Shown here: positions 1-10,777 of the stretch, in pieces
How the letters are laid out: each line of letters starts with the position of its first letter
Numbering within the stretch: position 1 is the first letter of the stretch
Source: Herbaspirillum sp. YR522
GTDB taxonomy: Bacteria > Pseudomonadota > Gammaproteobacteria > Burkholderiales > Burkholderiaceae_D
DNA: 53,669 nucleotides
Assembly: GCF_000282575.1 (NCBI RefSeq)
Contig: NZ_AKJA01000051.1
Location: 1-53,669 of the forward strand
Reading direction: 5' to 3'
Program-made: the position numbers and the translations under genes
Notes under the pieces: model-generated
Seen by the model: the letters and a program-made list of their open reading frames with translations, nothing else
What the model was told of the DNA's origin: nothing
Databases searched by the model: none

Positions 1-1
1 G

Positions 2-667
2 GCAGCCAGCCGGCTCGGCTACCGGCGCCTGGCATTGGCGGCCACGCTGGCCGTGGCCAGCGCCATCGTGGTCAATGCCCTGGCGCCATCGCGCGCCGAC
101 GCGGCCGCGCTCGACCAGTTCAAGCAATTCGTGGCCAGCACCCAGTCGGCCAAGGGCGAATTCACGCAGCGCCAGGTGCGCACCGAGAACGGCGTGGCCA
201 AGGTGGTCAATACCTCCAGTGGCAGTTTCGTGTTCTCGCGGCCCGGCAAGTTCATCTGGACCTACCAGAAGCCGTATGAACAGTTGATCCAGGCCGATGG
301 CGAAAAACTGTTCATCTACGACAAGGACCTGAACCAGGTCACCACCAGGAAGCTGGGCAATGCGCTCGGATCGTCGCCGGCGGCGATCCTGTTCGGCAGC
401 AACGACCTCGAAAAGAACTTCACCCTCAAGGAGGGAGGCACCAAGGAAGGCCTGGAATGGCTGGAAGCGGTGCCGAAGAGCCGCGACACCACCTTCGAGC
501 GCATCGGTATCGGCTTGAAGAATGGCACGCCGATGGCCATGGAGTTGCACGACTCCTTCGGCCAGGTCTCGCTGCTGACGTTCGGCAGTTTCGAGAAGAA
601 CCCGACATTGAAGGTAAACAGCTTCAGCTTCACCGTGCCCAAGGGCGCCGACGTATTTAATAACTGA
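2..667 (+). CDS. lolA: Outer-membrane lipoprotein carrier protein LolA (5' truncated)
   Basis: Periplasmic chaperone that takes lipoproteins released by LolCDE and passes them to LolB at the outer membrane. The frame is open from the left edge, so the start codon lies outside the window; 221 residues are visible. They begin with the end of a signal peptide (Arg-Arg, a hydrophobic run, then Ala-Asp-Ala before the mature part). The mature part has the LolA pattern: an early FTQRQ segment, [14 protein letters not shown], then a YDKDLNQVT strand. Length fits the family (about 200 residues). In Burkholderiales lolA usually follows ftsK and precedes rarA and serS, which agrees with what follows here. 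A TTG at 35 in the same frame falls inside the signal peptide and is not the start. The gene ends in a strong terminator. Confidence 0.9.
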   Translation, partial: AASRLGYRRLALAATLAVASAIVVNALAPSRADAAALDQFKQFVASTQSAKGEFTQRQVRTENGVAKVVNTSSGSFVFSRPGKFIWTYQKPYEQLIQADGEKLFIYDKDLNQVTTRKLGNALGSSPAAILFGSNDLEKNFTLKEGGTKEGLEWLEAVPKSRDTTFERIGIGLKNGTPMAMELHDSFGQVSLLTFGSFEKNPTLKVNSFSFTVPKGADVFNN

Positions 668-713
668 ATTGGCGCCGGACGTGAAATGAACCACGCCGTG
701 CAATCAGCGGCAT

Positions 714-744
714 GCCGCTCGGTCATCTGCCGAGCGGCTTTTTT
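714..744 (+). terminator. Rho-independent terminator of lolA
   Basis: A perfect 9-bp stem (714-722 with 730-738), a 7-nt loop and a run of six T. It lies 46 nt after the lolA stop codon. Confidence 0.9.
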
Positions 745-779
745 GTTCCGGGAGTTCGTACTGGCTGGATCCGCCGGAT

Positions 780-854
780 CGTATCGAAGGCGTTCCGGCG
801 CAACGGCAGGCGCGCCTTCGATACGCTGCCAAGGCAGCTACCCGGTGCGAACGG
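780..854. repeat. Intergenic repeat unit, copy 1
   Basis: Contains a perfect 13-bp inverted repeat (780-792 with 813-825, core cgtatcgaagg). Its right part, 812-854, is a 43-bp exact direct repeat of 948-990. It looks like a REP/BIME-type intergenic element between lolA and the ferredoxin gene. No coding potential is visible. Confidence 0.75.
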
Positions 855-914
855 GAATAGATTGTTTTTTGTCGACCACCTGAAAACCGTTCGGGCTGAG
901 TAGGTCCGCAGGAC

Positions 915-990
915 CGTATCGAAGCCGCGCACGCGGCAAAGTCGTCAGCGCCTTCGATACGCTGCCAAGGCAGCTACCCGGTGCGAACGG
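915..990. repeat. Intergenic repeat unit, copy 2
   Basis: Second copy of the element at 780-854. A 10-bp inverted repeat (915-924 with 952-961) encloses a different loop sequence, and 948-990 repeats 812-854 exactly. Apart from the two copies, the gene-free stretch 745-1052 holds nothing recognisable. Confidence 0.75.
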
Positions 991-1052
991 CGATAAACAG
1001 GGTGATGCCGCAATTGATCGTACGCCGGTGCGGCAGTCGGTGTGCTGCGACG

Positions 1053-1397
1053 TTACTGCCCGGGGTCATCCAACTGCAGCAGCGGCAGCTTGTCGGGCAC
1101 GTCCTTCCACTGCGCATGCCCGGCCATGGGCGCCTTGGCCTGGGTGATCGGCTTCCAGCCGGGGTGCTGCGCCAGCCTGGCATTGAGGTCTTCGAAGTGC
1201 GCCATTGCCGCAGGCAGGTCGGTGGCGTTATAGATGGCGCCGACCGGGCACTCGGGCACGCACATCGAGCAGTCGATGCAGCCATCGGGGTTGATCGCCA
1301 GGAAATTCGGTCCTTCGACAAAGCAATCCATCGGGCAGACGCTGACGCAATCGGTGTACTTGCACTGGATACAGGAATCGGTGACGACGAAGGGCAT
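1053..1397 (-). CDS. fdxA: 7Fe ferredoxin (FdxA-type, [3Fe-4S][4Fe-4S])
   Basis: Small soluble electron carrier of 114 residues. The N-terminus carries the FdxA cluster pattern CIQCKYTDCVSVCP at residues 9-22, followed by CIDCSMCVPECP in the second half-site. Together these supply the cysteines for one [3Fe-4S] and one [4Fe-4S] cluster, as in Azotobacter ferredoxin I. The C-terminal part, after about residue 60, is the usual FdxA extension ending in a LLQLDDPG stretch. The start was set at 1397 because the protein then begins MPFVVTD, the canonical start of this family; an upstream in-frame start at 1457 would add 20 unrelated residues. It is divergent from rarA. The electron donor and acceptor cannot be read from the context. 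Confidence 0.9.
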   Translation of the reverse strand: MPFVVTDSCIQCKYTDCVSVCPMDCFVEGPNFLAINPDGCIDCSMCVPECPVGAIYNATDLPAAMAHFEDLNARLAQHPGWKPITQAKAPMAGHAQWKDVPDKLPLLQLDDPGQ

Positions 1398-1539
1398 GTG
1401 GGCTCTCGAGATGACGAGGCCGTATTCTAACCGTTTGCGCCATGCCGCACCGGGCACGGCACGGTGCGTTAGACTAGCGCCTTTGACGCGGCGCCCGCTG
1501 CAGCTGGCAGCGCCGCATTGCTACCGAAACGAAATCTCC

Positions 1540-2844
1540 ATGGTTGATCTGTTCGCACAGGAGCCTGTTGCTCCACTGGCCGAAGCCCTTCGCCCCAAGA
1601 CCCTCGACGAGGTGGTCGGACAGTCGCACCTGCTGGCCGAAGGCAAGCCGCTGCGCCTGGCTTTCCAGTCGGGCAAGCCGCATTCGATGATCTTCTGGGG
1701 TCCGCCGGGCGTGGGCAAGACCACGCTGGCGCGCCTCACCGCCAGCGCCTTCAAGTGCGAATTCATCGCGCTGTCGGCTGTGTTCTCGGGCGTCAAGGAT
1801 ATCCGGGCGGCGATGGAGCAGGCCGAGCAGAACCTGGCACTGGGCAAGCACACCATCCTGTTCGTCGACGAAATCCACCGTTTCAACAAGTCCCAGCAGG
1901 ACGCGCTGTTACCCTACGCCGAAAGCGGCCTGGTGACCTTCATCGGCGCCACCACCGAAAACCCGTCCTTCGAGGTCAATTCGGCCCTGCTGTCGCGGGC
2001 GCAGGTGTATGTGCTCAAGTCGCTCACCGACGACGAGCTGAAGCTGTTGCTCAAGCGCGCGCAAGAAAAGGCGCTGGGCGAGCTGGTGTTCGACGCGCCT
2101 GCCACCGACACCATCATCGGCTATGCCGATGGTGACGCCAGGCGCTTCCTGAACCTGCTGGAACAGACCGGCACCGCAGCCAGGACCTCCGGCATCACGC
2201 TGATCACCGCCGAGTTCCTGCAGAACGCCCTGACCTTGAATTCACGGCGCTTCGACAAGGGCGGCGACAACTTCTACGACCAGATATCGGCGCTGCACAA
2301 GTCGGTGCGCGGCTCGCATCCCGACGCCGCGCTGTATTGGCTCACGCGCATGCTCGACGGCGGCGCCGACGCCCGCTACCTGGCGCGACGCATCGTGCGC
2401 ATGGCCTGGGAAGACATCGGCCTGGCCGATCCGCGAGCCATGCAGATCGCCAATGACGCCGCCCTGACCTATGAGCGGCTGGGCAGCCCGGAAGGCGAAC
2501 TGGCCCTGGGCCAGGCGGTGATCTACCTGGCAGTCGCGGCCAAGAGCAATGCCGGCTACAACGCCTACAACCAGGCGCGGGCGTTCGTGAAGCAGGACAA
2601 GAGCCGCGAAGTCCCGGTGCACCTGCGCAATGCGCCCACCAAGCTGATGAAGGAGCTGGGCTATGGGCATGAGTACCGCTATGCCCATGACGAGCCCAAT
2701 GCTTATGCCGCCGGCGAGACGTATCTTCCGGATGACCTGGCCGAGCCGGGCTGGTACCAGCCGGTGCCGCGCGGGCTGGAGATCAAGATAGCCGAGAAGC
2801 TGGCGCTGCTGCGCAAGTGGGATGAAGAGGCGGGGCAAGGCTGA
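1540..2844 (+). CDS. rarA: Replication-associated recombination protein A (RarA/MgsA AAA+ ATPase)
   Basis: AAA+ ATPase of the clamp-loader/RuvB superfamily that acts at stalled replication forks together with SSB. The protein has 434 residues, close to E. coli RarA (447). Visible motifs are Walker A GPPGVGKTTLA near residue 53, Walker B LFVDEIHRF near 107, and sensor 1 in GATTENPSF. After the ATPase domain come the helical lid and the C-terminal tetramerisation domain (from about residue 250, with RIVRMAWEDIGLADP). The start at 1540 gives MVDLFAQ; the open frame extends back to 1234, but that part overlaps the divergent ferredoxin gene in antisense and is not family-like. The lolA-rarA-serS neighbourhood is typical for Burkholderiales, here interrupted by the ferredoxin and two genes on the other strand. 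Confidence 0.95.
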   Translation: MVDLFAQEPVAPLAEALRPKTLDEVVGQSHLLAEGKPLRLAFQSGKPHSMIFWGPPGVGKTTLARLTASAFKCEFIALSAVFSGVKDIRAAMEQAEQNLALGKHTILFVDEIHRFNKSQQDALLPYAESGLVTFIGATTENPSFEVNSALLSRAQVYVLKSLTDDELKLLLKRAQEKALGELVFDAPATDTIIGYADGDARRFLNLLEQTGTAARTSGITLITAEFLQNALTLNSRRFDKGGDNFYDQISALHKSVRGSHPDAALYWLTRMLDGGADARYLARRIVRMAWEDIGLADPRAMQIANDAALTYERLGSPEGELALGQAVIYLAVAAKSNAGYNAYNQARAFVKQDKSREVPVHLRNAPTKLMKELGYGHEYRYAHDEPNAYAAGETYLPDDLAEPGWYQPVPRGLEIKIAEKLALLRKWDEEAGQG

Positions 2845-2886
2845 GGGTGTCGAGCCGATGTCAGGGCCGACGGTCTGATGGAGAAA

Positions 2887-4302
2887 TCACAGGTATTCGG
2901 CCCAGAGTGCATTCGAGAATTTGCCTGTGGGATCGATTGCATGCTTGAGCGCGCGTAGCGCCGAAGCTTCCGGATAGGATCGAGCGAACTGCTTCCCGGT
3001 GGCATGCAGCTGGTAGGGCAGGTAATAACGCCCGTCGTATTTCAACGCCGTAGCGATCATTTCCCGGGTCCAATCCCCGGCGCGTCGCATGGCAGCCTGA
3101 TGGATGCGCTGCTTGTAATAGACCACGAACGAAAAAACCTCATCCTTGGCCCAAGGCAGCAATGCCAGGGTGTCTGGCGGCGAATGACGTATTGAGATAT
3201 TCAGGACGTTGGCCTCATGCTTGCGGATGACGCTGGCCATTTCCCGGGTAAATTCCATGAAGTGCCGTGGTGGAACGAAATATTCCTGGAGCGCATAGGT
3301 CGACATTCGCCTGGTGCGTGGTTCCAGCTCGGCCACGTCCAGGCTGGCCGCGAAGTTGCGCCAGACGACGGCGGGTTTTTTCAGCAAGAGCGGATCGATC
3401 AGCTTGGCGCGAATGGCTGCGCCACCAGGCAATTCGGTCAACGTGAAGATGACATTCTGCTCGGTGCCGTATGACTTGTTGCGTGCGATCAGTTTCGCCG
3501 GCTCGGTCAGCGGCTGGTTGGTTCGTCGCCATGATATCGCGACCGGGGCATTGAACAGCGGAGGCAAGAGGTCTGCATTATGCAGGATGCAATCAGCGTC
3601 GCCTTTTACCGATTCCTGGAAATAGGCGGGATAGTCCTCTAATGCGACCGGGATCACGCTTCGTTCGATGCGTTCGTTGAGCGCCAGATCCAGTTCGACC
3701 TCCGTGATCGCGCCGATGGCGCCATAGCCGCCGATCGCTGCCCTGAACATCTCGGGTCGCTGCGTGCGTGAGGCTTCGATGACGGCCCCATCGGCCAACA
3801 CCAGTTGCAATGCGCGCACCGAATAGCCCACCGGCCCGTTGCCGACATATCGTCCATGGGCATTGACGGAAACGGCACCCCCGATGCTGAAGTTGGAATA
3901 GCTCTGCATGGTCATGACCGCCAGGTCAACCCGATCTATTGCTTCTTGCAGGTCGCGCCAGGTCATTCCAGCCTGAACGCGTACCGTCTTGGCAGCGGCA
4001 TCGAGCCACACCAGTTGGTTCATTGCCCGCATGTCGAGGTGAAGGCCTCCAGTGATGGCGATTTGCCCGCCCATGCTGTACCGGCCACCGCCTATGCAGA
4101 TTTTTCCGGGCCAGGCCCGGATCGCCCTGGCAACATCCGAGGTGGACCTCGGCGTCGCTACCTTGGCGACCACCACCGGATACAAACCAGTGATGTTCGC
4201 AATCGAAACGCCTGGGGCCGATTGCGCCCGTACTGGGGCAATGGTGAGCAAGCCGGCGCTGGCAAGGGCGCGGGCCATGAACGTGCGACGAGAAATTGGC
4301 AT
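2887..4302 (-). CDS. Tat-exported FAD-binding oxidoreductase (PCMH/FAD-linked oxidase family)
   Basis: Flavoprotein of 471 residues, probably periplasmic. The N-terminus is a twin-arginine signal (SRRTFMARAL, then a hydrophobic stretch to about residue 28). The FAD-binding PCMH domain follows, with IGGGRYSMGGQ near residue 70 and SIGGAVSVNAHGRY near 140. A C-terminal substrate domain ends in DPTGKFSNALW, like the aldonolactone oxidase/sugar dehydrogenase branch. The His that carries covalent FAD in L-gulonolactone oxidase (GGGHSP) is not at the equivalent place (GGGRYS), so FAD is probably bound non-covalently. The start at 4302 places the twin-arginine motif at the N-terminus; a start at 4338 would add 12 residues. 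Substrate unknown. It is transcribed against rarA and in the same direction as nothing adjacent but the small membrane protein upstream. Confidence 0.8.
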   Translation of the reverse strand: MPISRRTFMARALASAGLLTIAPVRAQSAPGVSIANITGLYPVVVAKVATPRSTSDVARAIRAWPGKICIGGGRYSMGGQIAITGGLHLDMRAMNQLVWLDAAAKTVRVQAGMTWRDLQEAIDRVDLAVMTMQSYSNFSIGGAVSVNAHGRYVGNGPVGYSVRALQLVLADGAVIEASRTQRPEMFRAAIGGYGAIGAITEVELDLALNERIERSVIPVALEDYPAYFQESVKGDADCILHNADLLPPLFNAPVAISWRRTNQPLTEPAKLIARNKSYGTEQNVIFTLTELPGGAAIRAKLIDPLLLKKPAVVWRNFAASLDVAELEPRTRRMSTYALQEYFVPPRHFMEFTREMASVIRKHEANVLNISIRHSPPDTLALLPWAKDEVFSFVVYYKQRIHQAAMRRAGDWTREMIATALKYDGRYYLPYQLHATGKQFARSYPEASALRALKHAIDPTGKFSNALWAEYL

Positions 4303-4394
4303 TGCGCTGGTATACCGACCCGGCACAGCTTGCGGCAATACTTGGCGCGTTTCTCTAAATGGTTTCGGATGGTTGCGAGGGCTTTATGGCCGGA

Positions 4395-6437
<2,043 letters not shown>

Positions 6438-6456
6438 GCGGCGGCATGCATGACGC

Positions 6457-6488
6457 AACGGCCGGTCCCTCGCGGGGCCGGCCGTTTT
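6457..6488. terminator. Terminator between convergent serS and the EAL-GGDEF gene
   Basis: A 13-bp stem with one G-T pair (6457-6469 with 6474-6486), tetraloop TCGC and a T run on the plus strand. The left arm starts with AA only, so termination is clear for serS; a role for the convergent gene is possible. Confidence 0.85.
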
Positions 6489-6504
6489 GCATGGCAGCCT
6501 GCGT

Positions 6505-8385
6505 TCAGGCCTCCTTCACGGCCCACGAGAAGGTGGTAGGGATGCGGCGCTCGATGAACAGGCTGTTGCCGACCATCTTCTTGGCCTGCTTCTTGGCACG
6601 GGTGGCGGCCGAGGCGATCTGGTGCGGCGACGAATACTGCGACGGCTCGATCTTGACCGCGCCCAGCGACACGCCCACCAGCGGGTGCAGCACCCGGTTG
6701 CCCTGGCGATCTTCCGAATGGTAGCCGCCGCGCACCCGGTCCTCGTCGTAGTAGCAGGCGGCCGATTCGACGGCGAAGTTGTCGAGCAGGGTGCGGCAGC
6801 GCTTTTCCCAGTCTTCGCTCTGGAACATGATCAGGAAGTCGTCGCCACCGATGTGGCCGATGAAGTCCAGGTCCGGGTCGCACGCCTGCTGCAGGATACG
6901 GCCGGTTAGCTGGATCATGTCGTCGCCCTTGCGATAGCCATAGACATCGTTGAAGGGCTTGAAATGGTCCAGGTCGCAATAGCAGATGCAGAATTCGACG
7001 CCGCTTTGCAGCAGGTATTCGATATGGTCGTTGATCGGTACATTGCCCGGTAGCTGGGTCAGCGGATTGGCATGGCGCGCCGCGTCCATCTGCATCTGGG
7101 TGATCTCGCGCAGCAGGTCGTGGCCGGTGCCCAGGCCCACGTACTGGCCGCGATCGGTGATGATGAAGCCATTCGACAGGTGATGCGATTCGGCGTGTAC
7201 CAGCAGGTTGGACAGGTCCTGCAGGCTGGTGTCCTGCTCGGTGATGATGGGGCTCGGGTCCATGAAGAAGGCGCACGACTTCTTGCCGTACAACTCGCGG
7301 CCATACAGGCGGGCGAAACGCTCGACCATGCTGTAGCGGTTGATCAGGCCGATCGGCAGGCCATTGCTCACCACCGGCAGCGCCTGCAGTTCGGGGTCGT
7401 TGACGAACATGCTGTAGACCTGGTCATTGCTGACCTCGGGGCTGACATAGCGGGTCTCGCGCAGCAGCTTGAAGACCGTCGCGCGGCCCTTGCCGGGGCC
7501 GTATTTCTGCGCCGCCAGCGGCACCTTGTCACGGCGCAGGGTCTTGGTGACGTCGTCCGAGATCGCCGTGGGCGGGTCGGCCAGCGGGCGGCCGATGTGA
7601 TAGCCCTGGCCGCAGGCAATGCCAAGGTCGCGGATGGTCAGCAGCTCGGCCTGCGACTCGATGCCCTCGGCGATGACGATCGAGCCGGACTTCTCGGCGA
7701 TTTCCTGGATCGAGCGCACGAACTGCAGCTTCATGGGGTCGTGATTGATCCCTTGCACGAAGTGCATGTCGATCTTGACGTACTCGGGCTGGAGTTCCGA
7801 CCACAGCCGCAGGCTGGAAAAACCCTCGCCGAGATCGTCGATGGCGATCTGGAAACCCATGTCGCGATAATGCATTGCGGCATTGCGCAGCAAGGCATAG
7901 TCGTAGGTAGGTTCGTTCTCGGTCAGCTCGATGATGATGCGTTGCGGGTTGATGCCCAGGCGCTCGAGGTAACGCAGCGTCTCGCCCTGGATCGCCTCGG
8001 GTTGCATCAGCGCGCCAGGCGTGACGTTGAGGAAAAGGTTGCCGGGCAGTCCCGACTGGGCGAAGCGCGCCAGCACGATGTGACGGCACAGGTACTCCAT
8101 CTGCACCGACAGGTTGTGCGCACGGGCCACCTTGAACAAGGCCAGCGGCGAATGCAGGGCGGTATTGGAGGGGCCGCGGATCAGGCCTTCATAGCCCAGG
8201 ATCTCGCCGTTGCGCATGCGCACGATGGGCTGGAACAGTGCCGACAGCTTGCGCTGGGCGATGATCTCGTGCAGCAGTGCCAGCATCGGATCGTCGGTGT
8301 CGGCGGGCAACGCGCCGTGGGAACGGGCGAACAGCTCGACAGACAGGCCATCGAGCGGGAATTGGGCGTTGGAAAGAGGGGCCAT
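6505..8385 (-). CDS. EAL-CBS-GGDEF cyclic-di-GMP protein
   Basis: Cytoplasmic signalling protein of 626 residues with no membrane segment. An EAL phosphodiesterase domain (about 40-280) comes first, then a CBS pair (about 300-440), then a GGDEF domain (about 450-610). The EAL motif is EGL at residues 66-68. The other phosphodiesterase residues appear present: NVTP, ELTEN, DDLGEGFSS, VKID, AEGIES and GQGYHIGRPL, so hydrolysis of c-di-GMP is plausible. The GGDEF signature is GGDDF (about residue 513), and no clear RxxD inhibitory site precedes it. Cyclase activity is therefore uncertain; the domain might only sense GTP. The order EAL before GGDEF, with CBS between them, is the reverse of the common GGDEF-EAL arrangement. 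CBS pairs usually bind adenine nucleotides, which suggests input from energy status (inference). Confidence 0.9.
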   Translation of the reverse strand: MAPLSNAQFPLDGLSVELFARSHGALPADTDDPMLALLHEIIAQRKLSALFQPIVRMRNGEILGYEGLIRGPSNTALHSPLALFKVARAHNLSVQMEYLCRHIVLARFAQSGLPGNLFLNVTPGALMQPEAIQGETLRYLERLGINPQRIIIELTENEPTYDYALLRNAAMHYRDMGFQIAIDDLGEGFSSLRLWSELQPEYVKIDMHFVQGINHDPMKLQFVRSIQEIAEKSGSIVIAEGIESQAELLTIRDLGIACGQGYHIGRPLADPPTAISDDVTKTLRRDKVPLAAQKYGPGKGRATVFKLLRETRYVSPEVSNDQVYSMFVNDPELQALPVVSNGLPIGLINRYSMVERFARLYGRELYGKKSCAFFMDPSPIITEQDTSLQDLSNLLVHAESHHLSNGFIITDRGQYVGLGTGHDLLREITQMQMDAARHANPLTQLPGNVPINDHIEYLLQSGVEFCICYCDLDHFKPFNDVYGYRKGDDMIQLTGRILQQACDPDLDFIGHIGGDDFLIMFQSEDWEKRCRTLLDNFAVESAACYYDEDRVRGGYHSEDRQGNRVLHPLVGVSLGAVKIEPSQYSSPHQIASAATRAKKQAKKMVGNSLFIERRIPTTFSWAVKEA

Positions 8386-8546
8386 GTTGGCGTTGTCCCG
8401 GTGGACAGAACTTAGTAAACGGAAAATTGTTTGCGGATGCTAGAAGTGATTTGTGACAAGACGATGATATGCGGGGTGTTTATCTTTTTTGCTGCGTCAG
8501 TTAAGTTTTTTTAAAAATAGGTATTCCATTCTAAAAAACGTTCTGA

Positions 8547-8552
8547 TATAGT
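8547..8552 (+). promoter_or_regulatory. Candidate -10 element upstream of tRNA-Ser
   Basis: TATAGT lies 42 nt before the tRNA 5' end within an AT-rich stretch (8475-8550). No good -35 hexamer sits at the right spacing, so this is weak. Confidence 0.3.
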
Positions 8553-8594
8553 TGCGTGCTTTGCTGCTCCACGCAGTAAAGCGACCGTAGTACT

Positions 8595-8685
<91 letters not shown>

Positions 8686-8710
8686 TATTGAAGGCTCCGA
8701 GCCTGGAGGA

Positions 8711-8737
8711 AATCCCGCCTAGTGCGGGATTTTTTTT
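8711..8737 (+). terminator. Terminator after tRNA-Ser
   Basis: A perfect 8-bp stem (8711-8718 with 8724-8731), a 5-nt loop and a run of eight T. Confidence 0.9.
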
Positions 8738-8911
8738 GCCCGCATTCCGGACACTGGGGAAGGTCCGGCTCCCGGCGTCCGGGAACCGATGCGCGCGGGC
8801 CATTGCGACTTGTCGCTTATTTTCATTCCGGCTGACGAAACCCTGCCGCCGATCGTGCGGCCTTGTTATATTTCTAAATTAATAGAAAGATTTCGACTCG
8901 GGTCTCACTAC

Positions 8912-10639
8912 ATGTCCTTGAACCGACTGTTCCGGCTGATCTCCAGTGCGTTGCTGATGCTGTTTTTGGCGCTGGCGGTATCGCTGGTCTGGATCCAATG
9001 GGGCTTGTACCAGCGCGGCACCTACAGCGTGCCGGCATTGCAGAACTTTCGCCTGGGCCTGATCGCGATGGAGAAGGTGTCCAGCGAACGCGGGCCGTCC
9101 AATGCCTATATGGGCGCGCGTGCGCACGAGCGTCACGGTTTCTACCAGAACCTGCAGGCGGCACGGGTGGCCAGCGACGCCGCCCTGACCAACCTGCTCC
9201 TGGCGATGGAAAAGGACCCGCGCCTGGAAGGCGCGGCCACCGTCGGCAATATCCAGACGGTGCAGCAGGCGCTGTCGGCTTCGCGCCTGGCGGTCGACCG
9301 CCTGGGCGCCCAGGCCGAGGACGACCGCAACCAGATGTACGTGCTTTCGGCGGTCAAGAGCACCATCGACATGATGCCGCTGCTGGTGCGGGTGGTGGCC
9401 GAGCTGGCCAGCGTGGCCGACCAGGCCGATCCGGAGCTGCGCGATGGCCTGGCGGCGGTGCGCGCCACGGCCAGCCTGCGCGAATATGCCGACCAGGCCG
9501 GCTCGGCCTTCATCGCACCGCTCATCGCCCATCGCATGCTGGATCCGGAAGAGGTGGTCGAGATCGGTCGCATGTACGGGCGCATCGAATTGCTGCGCTC
9601 GCTGCTGTCGGCACAATTGCGTACCTATTCGTCGGAGCCGGCCTTCAAGCGCGGCCTCGATGAGCTCGATCGCCAGTATTTCGACAACGGTTTCCAGTTC
9701 CTGGATTACCTGTTGCAGGTAGGGTTGAAGTCGGGCGAGTACGGGCTTACGCCGGCTGAACTGACGCAGCGCTACGGCCCGCGCTTGCAAAGCATCCTCG
9801 ACCTGAGGGACTTGGTGCTCGACGACATGCTGGTGCAGGCCGAGCTGCGCAACCTGCGGGCACGCAATTTCCTGATCGCGGTGATCTTGCTCACGGTGAT
9901 CGCCTGCCTGTTCTTCCAGCTGCTGATGGTGCTGATACGCCGGCGCGTGGTGCAGCCGCTGGTCAATGCCACCGAGCTGGTGGTGGGCCTGGCCGAAGGG
10001 CGGCTCGACCGCGAGATCCCGGCCACGCCTTACAACGATGAGATCGGCGGCATGCTGGGCGCATTGACGGTGCTCAAGGAGCGTATCCTCGAGCGCAATA
10101 GCCTGGCGCGCGAGCGCGAGGCCCTGATCACGCAGTTGCAGGCCTCGTCCAATACCGATTTCCTGACCGGCGTGCTGAACCGGCGCGCCTTCTTCTCGCA
10201 CGGCCAGCAGCAGATGGCGGTGGCGCAGCGCTACGGGCGCGACCTGTCGGTGGTGTTGTTCGATATCGACCATTTCAAGCGCATCAACGACAGTCATGGC
10301 CACCTGGCCGGCGATGCGGTGCTGCGGGGCGCGGCACAGACGGCGTTGCAGTTGCTGCGCAAGGTCGATGTGCTGGCCCGGTACGGTGGCGAGGAGTTCA
10401 TCATCCTGTTGCCCGAATCGGACCTGCAGCAGGCCGTGCAGGTGGCGCAGAAGCTGCGCCTGGCGCTGCGCCAGCAGTCGTTCGAGATCGATGGCGGCGA
10501 GCGGGTCGGTATCAGCGCCAGCTTCGGCGTGGCCGCACTGGCCGACGGGCGCACCCTGGAGCAACTGGTCAAGCTGGCCGACAACGCCCTCTATCTGGCC
10601 AAGCAGACCGGGCGCGACCGGGTCGAGGCCAGCAGCTAG
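8912..10639 (+). CDS. Membrane HAMP-GGDEF diguanylate cyclase
   Basis: Protein of 575 residues that probably makes c-di-GMP at the inner membrane. The first membrane segment is at about residues 8-28. A helical periplasmic sensor of about 290 residues follows, then a second membrane segment near 319-341, a HAMP linker (to about 395) and a GGDEF domain (about 405-570). The active site reads RYGGEEF near residue 490. It is preceded by RKVD exactly five residues before GGEEF, the RxxD product-inhibition site, so the enzyme looks active and feedback-inhibited. The start at 8912 (MSLNRLF) puts the membrane segment at the N-terminus; the frame is open to 8789 but the added residues are not typical. 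It ends in a terminator whose loop also holds the -35 box of the next gene. The signal sensed is unknown. Confidence 0.9.
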   Translation: MSLNRLFRLISSALLMLFLALAVSLVWIQWGLYQRGTYSVPALQNFRLGLIAMEKVSSERGPSNAYMGARAHERHGFYQNLQAARVASDAALTNLLLAMEKDPRLEGAATVGNIQTVQQALSASRLAVDRLGAQAEDDRNQMYVLSAVKSTIDMMPLLVRVVAELASVADQADPELRDGLAAVRATASLREYADQAGSAFIAPLIAHRMLDPEEVVEIGRMYGRIELLRSLLSAQLRTYSSEPAFKRGLDELDRQYFDNGFQFLDYLLQVGLKSGEYGLTPAELTQRYGPRLQSILDLRDLVLDDMLVQAELRNLRARNFLIAVILLTVIACLFFQLLMVLIRRRVVQPLVNATELVVGLAEGRLDREIPATPYNDEIGGMLGALTVLKERILERNSLAREREALITQLQASSNTDFLTGVLNRRAFFSHGQQQMAVAQRYGRDLSVVLFDIDHFKRINDSHGHLAGDAVLRGAAQTALQLLRKVDVLARYGGEEFIILLPESDLQQAVQVAQKLRLALRQQSFEIDGGERVGISASFGVAALADGRTLEQLVKLADNALYLAKQTGRDRVEASS

Positions 10640-10659
10640 GCTGGCAGGTTTCGTCGATG

Positions 10660-10682
10660 CCGGTGTTGACGCCGGTTTTTTT
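10660..10682 (+). terminator. Terminator of the diguanylate cyclase gene
   Basis: A 6-bp stem (10660-10665 with 10670-10675, one G-T pair), loop TTGA and a run of seven T. The loop and right arm also contain the TTGACG -35 hexamer of the downstream promoter. Confidence 0.75.
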
Positions 10683-10694
10683 GCGGCCTATGAT
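10666..10694 (+). promoter_or_regulatory. Sigma-70 promoter of the dioxygenase operon
   Basis: -35 TTGACG at 10666-10671, a 17-nt spacer and -10 TATGAT at 10689-10694. Both hexamers match consensus at five of six positions. The -10 overlaps the left edge of the palindrome at 10693-10708, the usual position for repression. Confidence 0.7.
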
Positions 10695-10708
10695 GTTCGC
10701 GCGAACAT
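10693..10708. promoter_or_regulatory. LacI-family operator (16-bp perfect palindrome)
   Basis: ATGTTCGCGCGAACAT is a perfect palindrome with a central CG step, the hallmark of LacI/GalR operators. It overlaps the -10 box and start region of the dioxygenase operon. The likely ligand is the LacI-type protein encoded at 14123-15157 (inference from proximity). Confidence 0.7.
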
Positions 10709-10777
10709 TGCATTTGCAGCATGCCGCGACAGGCATGCGGGACAAGCCATCCGGCGCCAGGACAAAAGGAGACAGTG

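Noticed and set aside
8879..10564. Open frame of 561 codons on the minus strand
   Set aside because: Antisense to the HAMP-GGDEF gene; composition (His/Gln/Arg/Leu-rich) is typical of a shadow frame.
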